A stretch of DNA of 64,000 nucleotides, from positions 56,206,407-56,270,406 of the forward strand of contig CM042089.1 in the NCBI GenBank assembly GCA_023512835.1, read 5' to 3'. This DNA is from Taxillus chinensis. Taxonomy: Eukaryota > Streptophyta > Magnoliopsida > Santalales > Loranthaceae. A program made the position numbers and the translations under genes. The notes under the pieces are model-generated. The model saw only the letters and a list, made by a program, of their open reading frames with translations, was not told where the DNA came from and did not search any database. Of the stretch, positions 11,316 through 24,565 are shown piece after piece. The number at the start of each line of letters is the position of its first letter. Positions within the stretch are counted from its first letter, which is position 1.

Positions 11316-12319
11316 CTACCAATCAGCTAATGACAGCCTCTCCAAGAGCTCGCCGTCTGCATCAGGCTCTAGATTCATCAAGCATCCTCCAGCAGCTGCA
11401 TTCACCTTGTCTTGTGAATGGGACTGAAGACCTGTGTAGAAAGATTCAATTTGAATCCACTGGGGTCTTCCATGATCAGGGCATCTCCTCACTAAGTCTT
11501 TGAAACGCTCCCAAGCTTCATGAAGAGTCTCCATCTCATCTTGCCTGAATCTGCTAATCTCCCCTCTGAGCTGGATCACCTTGGAAGGAGGGAAGTACTT
11601 TGACATGAACTTGGACTGCATCTCCTCCCAAGTGATGATTGAACCTGCTGGCAAACTGTTGAACCAGCCAAGAGCTCTATCCTTTAAAGAGAAAGGAAAA
11701 AGCCTTAGCTTGATGGCCTCCTCCGACACATTGTTGATCTTGATGGTGTCACACACCTGGTAGAACCTCATCATATCTTGGTGTGGATCATCCACGGCTG
11801 TTCCTCCAAACGCGTTGTTGCTCACCATGTTGATCAACGCCGGCTTCACTCAAAGCTATTTGCTTGGACTCTTGTCCGCCGAATCCCGAATAATGGTCCG
11901 ACATCATCGGCCTCGCATAATCTAAGAAGGTTCTAGGGCATAAACCTATTACCCTCTTCTTCTGGATATTGGCCATTGTAATTGGCCCCTCCTTGCGGTG
12001 CACCACCATCAGGTCCGAGATCTGCCATCAGATCGCCTACGGATTGCTCCAAGCCTTGCAATGCTTCTTCCGCCTCACGTCTTCGCTTCCCTAGCTGCTC
12101 TACGACGAGCTCTGAACAACCTTTCAGGTTCCCGCGTAAATTGTATATCCTCCTCTCTTTGCATGCACAACTAGGAATCCTTGATGTATGTTCCTGTAAA
12201 CAACAACAAGAACACACCCAACAACTCCGAACAATGCAAAATAAACAAATAAAGAACACAAAATAACAGAAAGTAAAAGACAAAATAAAATACCAAGATC
12301 GGAATTCAAACAATTTCAC
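11316..12319 (-). pseudogene. Element 1 gag (capsid-type domain, broken)
   Basis: The frame 11849-11316 (177 residues) holds the retrotransposon gag domain: PALINMVSNNAFGG, RLRLFPFSLKDRALGWFNSLP, TWEEMQSKFMSKYFPP and LHEAWERFKDLVRRCPDHG. Upstream, 12009-11788 holds a more N-terminal piece (PRTFLDYARPMM) in another frame, and 12319-11933 precedes that. At least two frameshifts separate the pieces. Gag would build the virus-like particle. The start codon of the original protein cannot be fixed. Confidence 0.88.
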
Positions 12320-12354
12320 TCAATGTTGATTTTAAAAACTAGTTAACCGTTGAA

Positions 12355-12373
12355 TCCCCAGGCAACGGCGCCA
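12355..12373 (-). promoter_or_regulatory. Primer-binding site, tRNA-Asp type
   Basis: On the minus strand TGGCGCCGTTGCCTGGGGA starts three bases (AAT) inside the 5' LTR end. It is complementary to the 3' end of plant tRNA-Asp with one apparent mismatch. This is the usual primer for Athila elements. Confidence 0.88.
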
Positions 12374-12376
12374 ATT

Positions 12377-13875
12377 TGACAGACAAGATTTTTAGCCTCT
12401 CTAAAAGAGCTAGCTAATGTCGTTAAATCTCTCTTCAAAATAATAAATTCCCTAAGTTTGCACTAAAAGAATAGCAGCAAGAAAGGGGTCGAACCCACAG
12501 GGATTAACCTAGTTCTCTAGTTCTCAAATCAAATCACCCAATTACTCTTGTTCTATAAAATGTCTTGGCAAAAAGTTTTCTTTTTTAAACTAAAGATCTA
12601 ATTTTTATTTGGTTTTCTGAATAAACAAAGAAAGTAAACTGATTTTAGGATTAAGATTCAAGGATTAAAGGCATCTAGGGTCACAATTTCACCTCCCTAT
12701 GTTATCTCTACTAGTTCATGGTATTAGGGTTGTCTGATTGAAAACATGCTAAACATAAGCCAAGGACAACAAATGGTCATTGAGGTCCTTTTAAGAGTTG
12801 TATGCCAGAATGGTCATCTAAACACACAAACATGCAAAGCCAATAAATCATACTTGCAAAAGGATAATGATCACACCAATTACAAATAAGTTATGAATCT
12901 CAATCCGCCCCAGGACTAGAGCTAAGAATACCAAGGTGTACATCCAAAGATAGAATTAAGAACAGATTCATAAAACATGCAAAACTCAATCATCCAAACC
13001 CAAATATTCATAAACACAGCAAAACAACAAGGGGGCTACATTGCTCCCCTAGATTAAAAGAACTACTCACGCATGATTACAAGCAAAACCATAGCAGAAA
13101 AGCTAAACATCTTCTTCTTGATCACGCGCACAGCAAAGCTTCAAATCCAGGCTCCAAAATCCGCGACGGCGGCTGCGACGGCTGCTCTCCTAGGTCAAGG
13201 AGCACCTCCAAGTCGTGGAGCCTCTCTCTCTCTCTAAAACGTGTAGGGGGTTTAGGTATGGCTAGCGAGAGGCGTGGATCTTGTATTTATAGAGGTTGGA
13301 TGGGCCTTGAGGTGTGTAACCTAGCCCATCTATCAAAACGACGTAGTTTTGATAAGTAACACTCGAAACATTAAAAACTCTATCTTTCATCCACAATTTG
13401 GACTTGGGCCTTCAGGAACAAATGATCAGCATGGAAAAACGATTGGATCGGTCCAAAAATATCTCTGCACGCCAATTTGCACGTGATATGGTGAATTCAC
13501 GTGCACCTCCAAATCAGCTCAAACTTCTCCCCAAGCTTCCTTGCATCCTGTAGAGGCCTGAGAGGCAAAAATAGGCTTGCACGTGAAATGGGTGAATTCA
13601 CGTTCAGCTCCAAATGCTCTGAAATTTCTGTGGTAGGTAGATGACATCATTCTAAGAAACTTTTGTTCTTGCACGCAAATTGTTTGAGGCCATCTACTAT
13701 GTCAAAAGTGAGCTCCAAAATCTGCCAAAACAGCTTAAAAACGCATGTATTTGCAAATAGCATCTTCCTAGGGGTTAGAGCAAATATATATGATATATGA
13801 GGCAATAAGGCTCTAATCATGCTCTTATACATCCTAAATAAACACTAGAATAACGGCATAAAATGCACGTTATCA
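12377..13875 (-). repeat. 5' LTR of element 1
   Basis: A 1,499-bp LTR bounded by TG...CA (minus strand: TGATAACGTGC ... CTTGTCTGTCA). It carries the promoter at 13285-13353 and, at about 13470-13780, the U3 module with GCACGTGAATT-type boxes shared with other elements in the window. Confidence 0.93.
13285..13353 (-). promoter_or_regulatory. Element 1 5' LTR promoter
   Basis: On the minus strand, the ACGT palindrome (arms ATCAAAAC/GTTTTGAT, 13332-13353) lies about 40 bp upstream of TATAAAT (13285-13291). Transcription would run towards gag. A pyrimidine/GAGA-type tract (13222-13236) lies downstream in the presumed leader. Confidence 0.65.
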
Positions 13876-16800
13876 GTTTCACGTAAATTTATTTTTGTTG
13901 TCCGACTAATCCATTCATGCTATCAGAGATCAACTAAAAAAAATGCTACCCTAACCTTTTATAGGCTTTTCAATTGTAATTAGAGCAGAAAGTGGATTTC
14001 TCCATTTCAAAAGAGGTTTTGACATCATATATTCTCTATATACAATATTGTATTATACTCAGCGTAGGAAATACCTCACCAATGTGGACAACCACACATT
14101 GAAGGAACCTCGTACAACAAGTATGCTCTCAATCTTTTATCAATATTACTTTTTGTTGCTTTTATCATCCATTTAAGGCGTTTGAATCAAATAAATAACA
14201 AATTATAACATAAGGATACTTGCCTTTTGATTTGTAATTGAAACAAAAAATGGTTTATCCATTTTAATGGAGGTTTCTACTCGTGCATTCATTGTTAATA
14301 AAAGTGTATCAGACAGGCAATGGAAATACCTCGCCACTCTGTAGTATGTCACATTGAATGAACTATAGACAACATGTTTTCTCATACTTTCTCACATATA
14401 TTACGTTTTGTTTTTTTGATTGATTCAGTCAAGCTATCTGACATCAGCTAAAAAACCCAACACTTGCCTTTTGAATTCTAATTGCAACGTAAAGTGGATT
14501 TGTCCATTTCAACATAGGTTTTGACAACGTGTATCGTTATAGATAATAGTGTATTACACTTGGCATTGCAAATACCTCCAAACAGTGGACTACCACACTA
14601 AGAACAAATCATACGGTAAGGATAAATGCCTTTTGACATGTAATAGAAACAAAAAGTGGTGTGTCCATATTGATAGATGTTTTGTACTCGTGTAATAATT
14701 CTTAATAAAAGTGTATCCAACTCAGCGTTGAGAATACCTCAGCGCTCTATAGTATGTCATGTTGAACAAACCATCGATTGCATGTTCCCTTGAAGTCTTT
14801 CATGTATATTATGTTTAGTTGTTTGATTGATCCATTCATTCTGTCAGAAATCAGCTAAAAAAACCCTACCAAAACTTTAACTAGCCTTTTCAATTGTAAT
14901 TGAAACAGAAAGTAGATTTCTCCATCTCAAAAGAGGTTTTGACATCGTGTATTCATTATATATAATAGTGTGTGATACTTAGTGTGGGAAATACCTCACC
15001 ACTGTGGACTACCACACATTGAATAAACCACGTACCACAAGTATGCTCTTAATCTTTTATCAATATTACTTTTTGTTGCTTTTATCATCTAGTCAAGGTG
15101 TTTGAATCAAATAAATAACAAATCATAACATAAGGATACTAGCCCTTTTATTTGTAATTGAAACAAATAGTTTGTTAACCATTTTAATGGAAGTTTGTAC
15201 TAGTGTATTCATTTTTAATAATAGTGTATCAGACTCGGCAATGGAAATACCTTGCCGCTATGTAGTATGTTACATTGAACAAACCATAGACAACATATTT
15301 TCCCAAACTTTCTCACATATATTACATTTCGTTGTTTGATTGATTTATTTAAGCTATCAAACATCAGCTAAAAAACCAACACTTGCCTTTTGAATTGTAA
15401 TTGGAACATAAAGTGGATTTGTCCATTTCAACATAGGTTTTGACAACATGTATTCGTTATAGATAATAGTGTATTACACTTGGCATTGCAAATACCTCCA
15501 AACTGTGAACTACACACTAGCAACAAACCATGTACAACAAGTGTGCTATTAATCTTCTATCAGTATGTTTTAGGTTCTTTAATCATCCATTCAAGGCGTT
15601 TTAAATCAGCTAAACAACAAATCATACATAAGGATACAAGCCTTTTGAGATGTAATTGACATAAAAAGTGGGTTTATCCATTTTGATAGATGTTTTGTAC
15701 TTGTGTATTCATTCTTAATAAAAGTGTATCAAACTCGGCATTGAGAATACTTTACTGCTATAGTATGTCATGTTGAACAAACCATCGATAGCATGTTTCC
15801 TCGAAGCGTTTCACGTATATTATGTTTTGTTCTTTGACTAATCCATTCATGTTGTTAGAGATCAACTAAAAAAAATGCTACCCTAACCTTCTGTAGGCTT
15901 TTCAATCGTAATTGGAACAGAAAGTGGATTTCTCCATTTCAAAAGAGGTGTTGACATCATGTATTCACTATATACAATTGTGTATGATACTCATCGTAGG
16001 AAATACCTCACCAATGTGGACAACCACACATTGAAGGAACCTCGTACAACAAGTATGCTATCAATCTTATATCAATATTACTTTTTGTTGCTTGAATCAT
16101 CCATTTAAGGCGTTTGAATCAAATAAATAATAATTCATAACATAAGGATACTTGCCTTTTGATTTCTAATCGAAACAAAAAGATGGTTTATCGATTTTGA
16201 TGGAGGTTTGTACTTGTGCATTCATTCTTAATAAAAGTGTATCAGACTAGGCAATGGAAATACCTCGCTACTCTATCGTATGTCACGTTGAACGAACTAT
16301 AGACAACATGTTTTCTTGTACTTTCTCATGTATATTACATTTTGTTTTTTGATTGATTCATTCAAGCTATCTAACATCAGCTAAAAAAGCAACACTTGCC
16401 TTTTGAATTATAATTAAAACATAAAGTGGATTGGTCCATTTCAACATAGGTTTTGACAATGTGTGTTCGTTATAGACAATAGTGTATTCCACTTGGCATT
16501 GCAAATACCTCTAAACTGTGGACTACCACACTAGGAACAAACCATGTACAATAAGTTTGCTCTTAATCTTCTATCGTTATTACTTTTAGGTACTTTAATC
16601 ATCCATTGAAGGCGTTCTAAATCAACTAAACAACAAATCATAACGTAAGGATACATGCCTTTTGACATGTAATAGAAACAAAAAGTGGGTTTATCCATTT
16701 TGATAAATGTTTTGTACTCGTGTATTCATTCTTAATAAAAGTTTATCAAACTCAGCGTTAATAATACCTCAACGCTCTATTGTATGTCATGTTGAATAAA

Positions 16801-17635
16801 CCATCGACAACATGTTTCCTTGAAGTCTTTCACGTATATTTTGTTTTGTTGTTTGACTGATCCATTCATTTTGTCAGAAATCAGCTAAAAAAAACCCTAC
16901 CCAAACTTTAACTAGCCTTTTCAATTGTAATTGAAACAGAAAGTGGATTTCTCCATTTCAAAAGAGGTTTTGACATCGTGTATTCATTATATATAATAGT
17001 GTATGATACTTAGCGTAGGAAATACCTCACCACTGTGGACTACCACACATTGAATGAACCACGTACAACAAGTATGCTCTTAATCTTTTATCAACATTAC
17101 TTTTTGTTGCTTTTATCATCTAGTCATGGTGTTTGAATCAAATAAATAACAAATCATGACATAAGGATACTAGCCCTTTGATTTGTAATTGAAACAAATA
17201 GGTGGTTTATCTATTTTAATGGAGGGTTGTACTCATGTATTCATTTTTAATAATAGTGTATCACTATGTTACGTTGAACAAACCATAGACAACATATTTT
17301 CCCAAACTTTCTCACATATATTACGTTTTATTGTTTGATTGATTCATTCAAGCTATCAAACATCAGCTAAAAAACCAACACTTGCCTTTTGAATTGTAAT
17401 TGAAACATAAAGTGGATTTGTCCATTTCAACATAGGTTTTGACGTGTATTCGTTATAGATAATAGTGTATTACACTTGGCATTGCAAATACCTCCAAACT
17501 GTGGACTACCACACTAGCAACAAACCATGTACAACAAGTGTGCTATTAATCTTCTATCAGTACTTTTAGGTTCTTCAATCATCCATTCAAGGTGTTTTAA
17601 ATCAACTAAACAACAAATCATAACGTAAGGATTAT
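13876..17635 (+). repeat. Four-monomer higher-order tandem repeat array
   Basis: Related monomers of about 245 bp follow in the order A, B, C, D. Each has a 'CCTTTTGA..TGTAATTGAAACA' start, a 'GTGTATTCATT..TAATA..TGTAT' middle, an 'AATACCTC' box and an 'ATCAGCTAAA' or 'CATAAGGATAC' end. The D-specific mark GGCATTGCAAATACCTC falls at 14562, 15482, 16495 and 17478, giving periods of 920, 1013 and 983 bp. A, B and C monomers recur in the same order. The shorter first interval implies deletions. No coding capacity. The first bases (13876-13880) are the right GTTTC target duplication of element 1. Confidence 0.85.
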
Positions 17636-18175
17636 TATATATCAGATTTTGTAGTAAAATCATTCTCAATACTACATAATAATCACATATTATGCACTAA
17701 AATCGCAAGATTCACAAGTTTAACCCAAAATCGGGTTTCTCCCAAACGTAGGGTTCATACTAAATCACACGGATCATGTTAAAATCATGCATATCAAAAT
17801 AGAATCATGATCAAAGTTCAGAAACACCTACTTGGTAAAGATTCACGAATGAATCAACCCCAAAACTTAAGCTCCAAGCTCTGATTCGACAAGCTCCCCC
17901 TATAAGCTCTTTCTACGCTCTCTTTCTTTTTTACCAAAGCCGTGAAACACAATACACATTGAGAGTTTCTCTCTCTTTTTCTCTATTCATATTTTATACT
18001 CATCTCTTTAATTAATAAACACCCAAAATTAGACAACTAACACTCAAAATTACACAACTAACCTTCTGAGGTTTCAGTTTCAAATTAGATCTAATTACTA
18101 TCAAAATGCTTATACTGCTAAGCACAATACTAACTAGGTATCCTCATTACTAAATAAATACTATTCATGAATGAC
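17636..18175. other. LTR-like segment related to 736-1595
   Basis: The array ends abruptly at AAGGATTATTATATATCAG and this unrelated segment begins. It shares phrase order with 1060-1320 (TAGGGTTCAT, ACACCTACTTGG, CTCTCTTTCTT). No terminal repeats or genes were seen. Confidence 0.4.
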
Positions 18176-18690
18176 TAAAAGGACACATGATGTACGTGAT
18201 TCACTTAATGTGACATACTCTACAACGGTGAGATATTTCAAATGTCATGTCTAGTACATTATTATCAATAATAGAGTTCAAAATCTCTATTAAAATGGAT
18301 AAACCAACTTTTTTATTACAAATTAAAAGGCTAGTATCTTTAGGTTATAATTTGTTATTTAGTTTATTTCTAACACCTTGCCTTGAATAGATCAATGAAA
18401 CAAAAAAAGTAATATTTATAAAAGATTAAAAGAATAATTGTTATATGTGATTTGTTCAATGTATGGTAGTCTACGGTAGTGAGGTATTTCATTCGCCAAA
18501 TCTAATATACTATTATCTATACTGAATACGTGAGGCCAAAATATCTATTAAAATGTATGAACTCACTTTTTGTTTCAATTACAAATCAAAAGCTGGCATC
18601 TTTAGGTTTGGGTTGGCTATTTAGTTGATTTCTGACGCTTTGAATGGATCAATCAAATAACAAAAAGTAATTGAGATTACAGATTATTAA
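18176..18690 (-). repeat. Inverted, diverged monomers of the tandem array
   Basis: Two monomers in reverse orientation. The sequence at 18225-18400 is the reverse complement of the array's phrases: GAGATATTTC for the AATACCTC box, ATTAAAATGGATAAACC for the GGTTTATCCATTTTAAT phrase, and TATAATTTGTTATTTAG. A second copy runs to about 18660. The divergence is greater than inside the main array, suggesting array-edge copies or an inversion breakpoint. Confidence 0.7.
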
Positions 18691-19741
18691 TTTAAAACAT
18701 ACATGGATGGAAATTAAAATAATAATTATAAAAATTAATGTTTTTAAAAAGGCAGTACCATCCCAACATCCCCAACCTAGTAAGTATGTGGGTACCCAGT
18801 AATAGGCAAAAATTTATTTTGTGAATTAAAGCAACCAATTGTATACTGCCTAGTTAAGTGCTCCATATCGCAAACAAACAATTCGAGTAAAATAATTTTG
18901 ACTTTTGTTTTGGTGCTCCTATATCAGCAAATTAATATTTTTGACGAGATGATTCTACTAGAATCCAAGCCGGATCTACGTGTTGTTCCAATGTATCACT
19001 CGAACGAGGACACTAGTGTGACTTAAAAAATACTACGCTTTTTTTTAAACGCCTCAATATATTTTTTTTCAATCAAAAACGAAACCCACGTTCTATGGAT
19101 TAGATTCGGAATTTACAGATCTAGTCTCCCCCTCCCACATTGTTGCATTAACAAAATTTAATTCCTGATTAAATGTTAATTTTCAATTTTAATTCCCAAA
19201 ATTATTTAAGAAATATAAATTATAATCCTTAATTTATATTTAAATGCAGTAATTAATAATTAATGACATTTTAATTATGAAATGTTAATTTTCAATTATA
19301 ATGACATTAATGTGGTAATCCTTAATTAGTGCATTTTCAAAATTATAATGGCAATAATTAATGCATTAATGAAATTTAATTTTTGATTAAATTTTAGTTC
19401 CCAAGTTTTTATTTTTGAAACTTTAATTCTAGATTTTAATTAAGGAATATAAATTATAATCCTTAATTTATATTTAAATAGAGTAATCAATAATTAATGA
19501 CATTTTAATTCGCATGGCGAAGCTTTAATTCTCGCTTCGATTTGGAAACTAGTACTTTAATTTTCAAACCAAATCTTTAATTCTGCTTTAAGTTTGAAAC
19601 CGAAACTTTATTCCTCACTTTGATTCAGAAACTAATACTTTAATTGTCGAACCTTCAATTGTCATTTCAGTTTAGAAACTAGTCTGTAATTCTAGAAATC
19701 AAATTATAATTTGGGAAATTATTGATTATAATTTTAGAAGA
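18691..19741. other. AT-rich intergenic sequence with short degenerate repeats
   Basis: About 19130-19740 repeats phrases such as TTAATTATTGATTATAATT, ACTTTAATT and GGAAATTATTG many times. The same style resumes at 28632, so this is the target region into which element 3 inserted. No gene seen. Confidence 0.6.
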
Positions 19742-20185
19742 TGTAAGGATCCGTATATGTATTAGCATAACTTATAATCTATATTTGATGTTAAGAAAGT
19801 TATTTTGAGAATGTGGCCATTAATACGATCGTTTTGATAATATTTGGGCCTAATTTGAGGTCTAGAAGCCTCCAGGGGTTATTTAATAAATTTTGGGAGT
19901 TAAATTAAGAGTTAATAAGTGAAAATTTGAATTTTGAAGGGCTTTTTGGAAATTATTAAGGAATAGGACGAATTTTAATTAAAAATAGGGTTTTGGGGTT
20001 TTATTATTTATTATAACTTTGTTTTGAGAAACCTTAGCCGTCGGAGGAGAGTTCTTAGTGTTCTTCGCATTCTTCATTGTTCTTTGCCGATTCTAGACCG
20101 TTCTTGCGAGTTTAATCCCTTCGGAAAGCAAGAGGTAGGTGATTCTTGATTACTCGTTATTCTATTGCACAAACACAAACTGTTA

Positions 20186-20242
<57 letters not shown>

Positions 20243-22103
20243 AATGTTTGGATATGTATGTATTTACATAAATATATTCATTTACATGTATATACATATG
20301 GCTGGGCGATTGTTGCAGTGCGGCGTGATTCGACCAGTTCTGAATCATTGGACGAGCTACTGCACTTGTTATCCCTTTTATTATATTCTAATTAGTTATT
20401 ATTAATTTCTACCCGTACTAGGCCAGTTTCTTCCACGCGGCAGCAGCAGCACACCAGGCTGTCGAATGACAGCCTGGTTAGCGTCTCCATGACGGGGGGC
20501 GGCGGCCAATACGTTCCTGCCTCCACAATCCGTTCGATCCAATGCAGCATAAGGGTTTTGTTTTATTTTATTTAATTTTTTCTTAATCAAAAAAAGGGAG
20601 CATCTTTACATGCGTGGTTTCCTGGCAGTGAAAGAAAAGGGGCATCCTTGTTTTAGTGTCAGATTTTTTTTAAAAAGTGGGGCTTAATTGATTGTGGGAA
20701 TTAAGTCATGCGTGTCAATAGTTAGTATATGTGGGTAATAAATTCGTGCATTAAATCCGTGCATTATTATGAAGTCGTGTATGGTATTATATATGTGTGT
20801 TTTGATAATTATCAAGATATATAGATAAATTTAATTTAATTTGATTTAGTCGTAAAAATAACATATTCATTTATATCATTCCAATAGCAAGGTCAAACAA
20901 GAATTATGATATTGTTAGTTTAATAATGAAAATTGTGTTTGGGTTTGATATTATAGTTTAATAATATGAAGTACTACTTCAAGCTTAATATTGTTAATTT
21001 ATCATCTAAAATATTGTTGGAGGCTTGACATTAATAGTTTGATATTAGAAACATTGTTTGTGGCTTGATATTTATCGTCTGACACTAGAAATATTGTTTG
21101 TAGTTCAATGTTAGAAATTTGGCATTTAAATGTTACTTGTACGTAGCTTAATATTACTTAATTGATATTTAAGGTGTTGGATGTTTGATGAATATTTATA
21201 TATGTATGTATATCTATATATATTATTTGTGGTTAATGTCGGATTGATGAATTAAATATTTTGTAAGGCTGTTGTATTGAATTTTGTTTGTTGGAATATT
21301 CTATTTATTAATTATATGTGGAATTGGTGGTGGAGTTGGTTGGGTTAACCGCAGGTCCCATATATAGCTGGCAAGAGGCCGCAGGTCCCCTATGTCACTG
21401 GTTAACCGAGGTCCCATATGTGGTAGGTTATCGTTAGGGACACCACAGGTCCCACATATGGCTATCCTGGTAATGACTGGGATCCTTGGAGGTGGATGTG
21501 GGAATCTCCTGGATGGTTGGATTGTTTGGTGTGTACCCTTAATGAATGAAATGTAATGTGTGTGATATTATATTTTGTGATTGAATGTAAGCTTATTGTG
21601 ATAAAGTAGGACACCACACTGGCACAAGCATACACCGATCATGTAGACTTAGGAATTCATGTTATAGGATGGTGAGGAGATGGAGATCACCTACTGGGCA
21701 TTTGTGCTCACCCCTACTTTGTTGACATGTTTCAGGTATCGACTCATTCGCTAGAGGCTGGTCTAAAGCTAATTTTTTGTTTGTTTTAAATTTTGTAATA
21801 ACTTGGTTTATGGATTTTGTAAAACATGATTGATTTTATTATTTGAATATCCGGACGAGGGTCCGTGGAAGTTGTATTGGAATTATAGCATGACTCTGTT
21901 ATTAATAAATTATTTTCCTTAACTTCATAGCATGTGGGAATGTACAGGAATACCCCTGATGTATGAATGTACAGGTTTATCTTGGACAGCACCCGATGTG
22001 TAGTCCATATCGGTGCTAGTCACCAACCCCTTGACCCTTTGAGTGCGGGCATTGGGAAGTCACACTCTTAGTTCTGGTCCTTCCGGGATTTGGGGGCGTG
22101 ACA
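19742..22103 (+). repeat. 5' LTR of element 3
   Basis: 2,362 bp, matching 26293-28630 throughout with scattered differences. It carries a 51-bp AT microsatellite (20188-20238) that is much shorter in the other LTR, and four CGCAGGTCCC/CACAGGTCCC-type units at 21349-21460. Confidence 0.93.
20188..20238. repeat. (AT)25 microsatellite in 5' LTR
   Basis: About 25 AT units here against about 8 at the matching place in the 3' LTR (26738-26753). LTRs are identical at insertion, so the difference arose afterwards. Confidence 0.95.
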
Positions 22104-22106
22104 AGT

Positions 22107-22118
22107 TGGTATCAGAGC
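22107..22118 (+). promoter_or_regulatory. Primer-binding site, initiator tRNA-Met type
   Basis: TGGTATCAGAGC begins three bases after the LTR end. It is complementary to the 3' end of plant initiator tRNA-Met, the commonest primer for plant gypsy elements. Confidence 0.92.
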
Positions 22119-24451
22119 GGTCGATTTAGTGAACCTAGCATAGTAGGGTGATTGATTGAAACTTTGGAGCTTGGGAGACATTAAGGAGGGCGCCTGATCA
22201 CTGCAGTCCTTAATGGTGTCCTTGGTTACCTTAGTGTTAGTCAGATCATCATAGGATGCATTGGGATGGGTGCATACATGACATGACATTGCTTGTACAT
22301 TTAGGACACTAGAATTGGTTGCGCTTGATACTCTGATGATGTTTGACTTTATAGCTGTGAAATTTCTTGAAATTGCTTGGAATAATTTGCATAGTTGCTT
22401 GTTAATGACTTACATTATTTTTGACTGACCTGTATTATTTTGAGTTGATTCAAGTACAATATGCTATAGTATTATCTTTCGCTTGATGTTATTATGATGA
22501 TGTGGTAGGGGAAATATGAACCCTACCAATTGTTCGATGGCTTAGGTAGCCAATTAAATGATTGGGCAAATGTAATGGATTTCGGGGGAAATGAACCCCA
22601 CTGTGATATGATGAGGACCTATTGGGTCATGCTTGTTATGGGTGATTGCTTGATGGAAGTGTATAGGTAGGGGGCAATGTCCCATGGATGACAGTTAGAA
22701 CTTATGAGTTCTATGTGGTGTAGACTTAGGGGTCACTACTTGGGAGTGATAATTGCATTTTATTTGTGCTTTATGAGAAATATTTGTGCAATAATTTGAA
22801 CTTAATTGATTATTTTAATTGCGTAAATTTTATTCATTGGTATTTTAAGCTTTAGTGTAATTTGTTTTTTTAAATACAATTTTGGAGAAATTTAAAATGT
22901 ACTTTGAGTGATTTGGATTGCATGGCATAATTTAATGCATTTTTTAAAAAAGATATTCCAAATTTCTTATTTTACCATGTTTTTAATTATTTTATAGAAT
23001 TAATATTAATTTGGTGAATTTTTACTGTTTATTTATTTATCCATTTTAATATTAATTTTTTTGGACTAAGGAAATTTTGGAGAGAAGAGCTTTTGCATGT
23101 GGAGATATGATTAATTTATTTTGGTGAGAGTTAATTATTTAAAAAAAATGTGTGTGAGATTTACTTGGCATGAATTTATGGAATTAAATTGATGGGTGTA
23201 TGAATTGAGAGAATTAATATTTAAAAAAAAATCGTATGGGGTCACGAGTGAGGTAGAGTAATTTGGAATTATCTCTTGAAAAGGGTGTTAGAGCCTACTT
23301 GTTTACTTGTTATGGACCTACGAGTCATGATTGTTTTCCCTATAATGTTAATTGATGTATCATGTTTGTCTAACGTGTGGTATATAAAGTAGTAGCAAAA
23401 GGATTGGATGGTTGGAAAAATGTAACTTAATAAAAGTAAAACATGAAGTACAACAATGGTAAATGATGGAATAAAATATTCAAGGATTAAATAGTGTAGT
23501 GAATATAATAATACAGCAGAAACTAACAACTATTATGACTAGCAATATATACTGATCAGATATTAGGCTTAAATATTATGAGAAAACCATGATGGGATTG
23601 GTAGATTCAATAATGGTTTATTTTTGTTTTAAGGCAATTGAAGGGTAGACGTGCCAACAAGTGGGGGAGATAGTGATGACATAGTCTTTTGAAATGGGAG
23701 TGGAAAATTCATATCCTTTTGATAAAATATTTTAATAACTTGTCTTTTCGAAAATGTTAATGAGTAGATGATTTAGAAGGTGATTAAATAATCTGAGAAA
23801 TAATGAGAGCTATATTTCTTATGACTTTAAGGTATAGTTAAATGTTGAATATGTATATCAATTTTTCAGTCGTCGTATGTTGACTTTGTTAAATGCTACT
23901 AGTTAGTTGAAATGCCATATAAGATTTTGGTTGAATGTTAGTGAATAGTGTTGAGCATTCTTGGGTATGCCTTTTTTCTTGACCCGATTACCATTATAAT
24001 TGTGTAAATATTGATGGGTTGTTGGCCTGCTTATTTTTGAGTAGTTGCTCGTTGTTGGTTGCATGCACCTTGTGTGGTGTTGGCTTGTGGTGGACTATGT
24101 TGGTGCGTGTAACCGGTTATTGATAAAAATGGTAAATATACAATAAAACTAATAAAGAAAAAAATTATAAATAATATACTTACAACATTAGTAACAATAG
24201 TAAATAAATGAATAAATAATGATGACCGACTCTGTATTAAATATTATTGTGATTCATGTCGATTGATGTCAATCTGGATTACTACATTGTATGATTATTT
24301 GGATATTCTTCATATGATATGGCGTGCAAATGACATGTGTGGACTTTTGCCCTGTTTTGGGGTATAGTTGTGTGATACGACTACATGTGTTATTTGATGT
24401 AATGTGAACGCATATTATTGTGTTGTGCTTAAGAGTGTGCTATCTGGAATT

Positions 24452-24565
24452 GTGGGAGCCTGTGTGGCTATGGAGCCTGCGTGGCTGTGGAGCCTGTGTG
24501 GCTGTGGTTTTGGTAGCCTGTGTGGCTGTGGATATGGAAGCCTGTGTGGCTGTGGCTGTGATTGT
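24452..24565 (+). repeat. GCCTGTGTGGCTGTGGA minisatellite
   Basis: Five to six imperfect units of about 17-27 bp (GAGCCTGTGTGGCTGTGG, some with inserts such as TTTTGGTA). The cysteine- and glycine-rich 74-residue frame across it is a by-product. Confidence 0.85.

Larger units (their letters stand above)
1906..13875 (-). mobile_element. Athila-type Ty3/gypsy LTR retrotransposon (element 1)
   Basis: Read on the minus strand the order is 5' LTR (13875-12377), tRNA-Asp primer-binding site, gag, aspartic protease, RT, RNase H, integrase, a 2.5-kb non-coding 3' region, polypurine tract and 3' LTR (4296-2799). The gag phrase ITLRSGK, the protease DLGA box and the FMDD reverse-transcriptase box are hallmarks of the Athila/Tat branch. 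Perfect GTTTC duplications flank it. Coding regions are broken by at least one internal stop and several frameshifts, so it cannot act autonomously, yet the two LTRs differ at only scattered sites by eye, suggesting a fairly recent insertion. Unusually, beyond the 3' LTR there is an inverted internal piece and a second LTR end before the target duplication. Confidence 0.93.

Noticed and set aside
20157..20395. Tyr-Ile repeat protein frames
   Set aside because: They are translations of an AT microsatellite within an LTR.
22107..22118. Part of a tRNA-Met gene
   Set aside because: Only the 3'-complementary primer-binding site next to an LTR is present; no cloverleaf.
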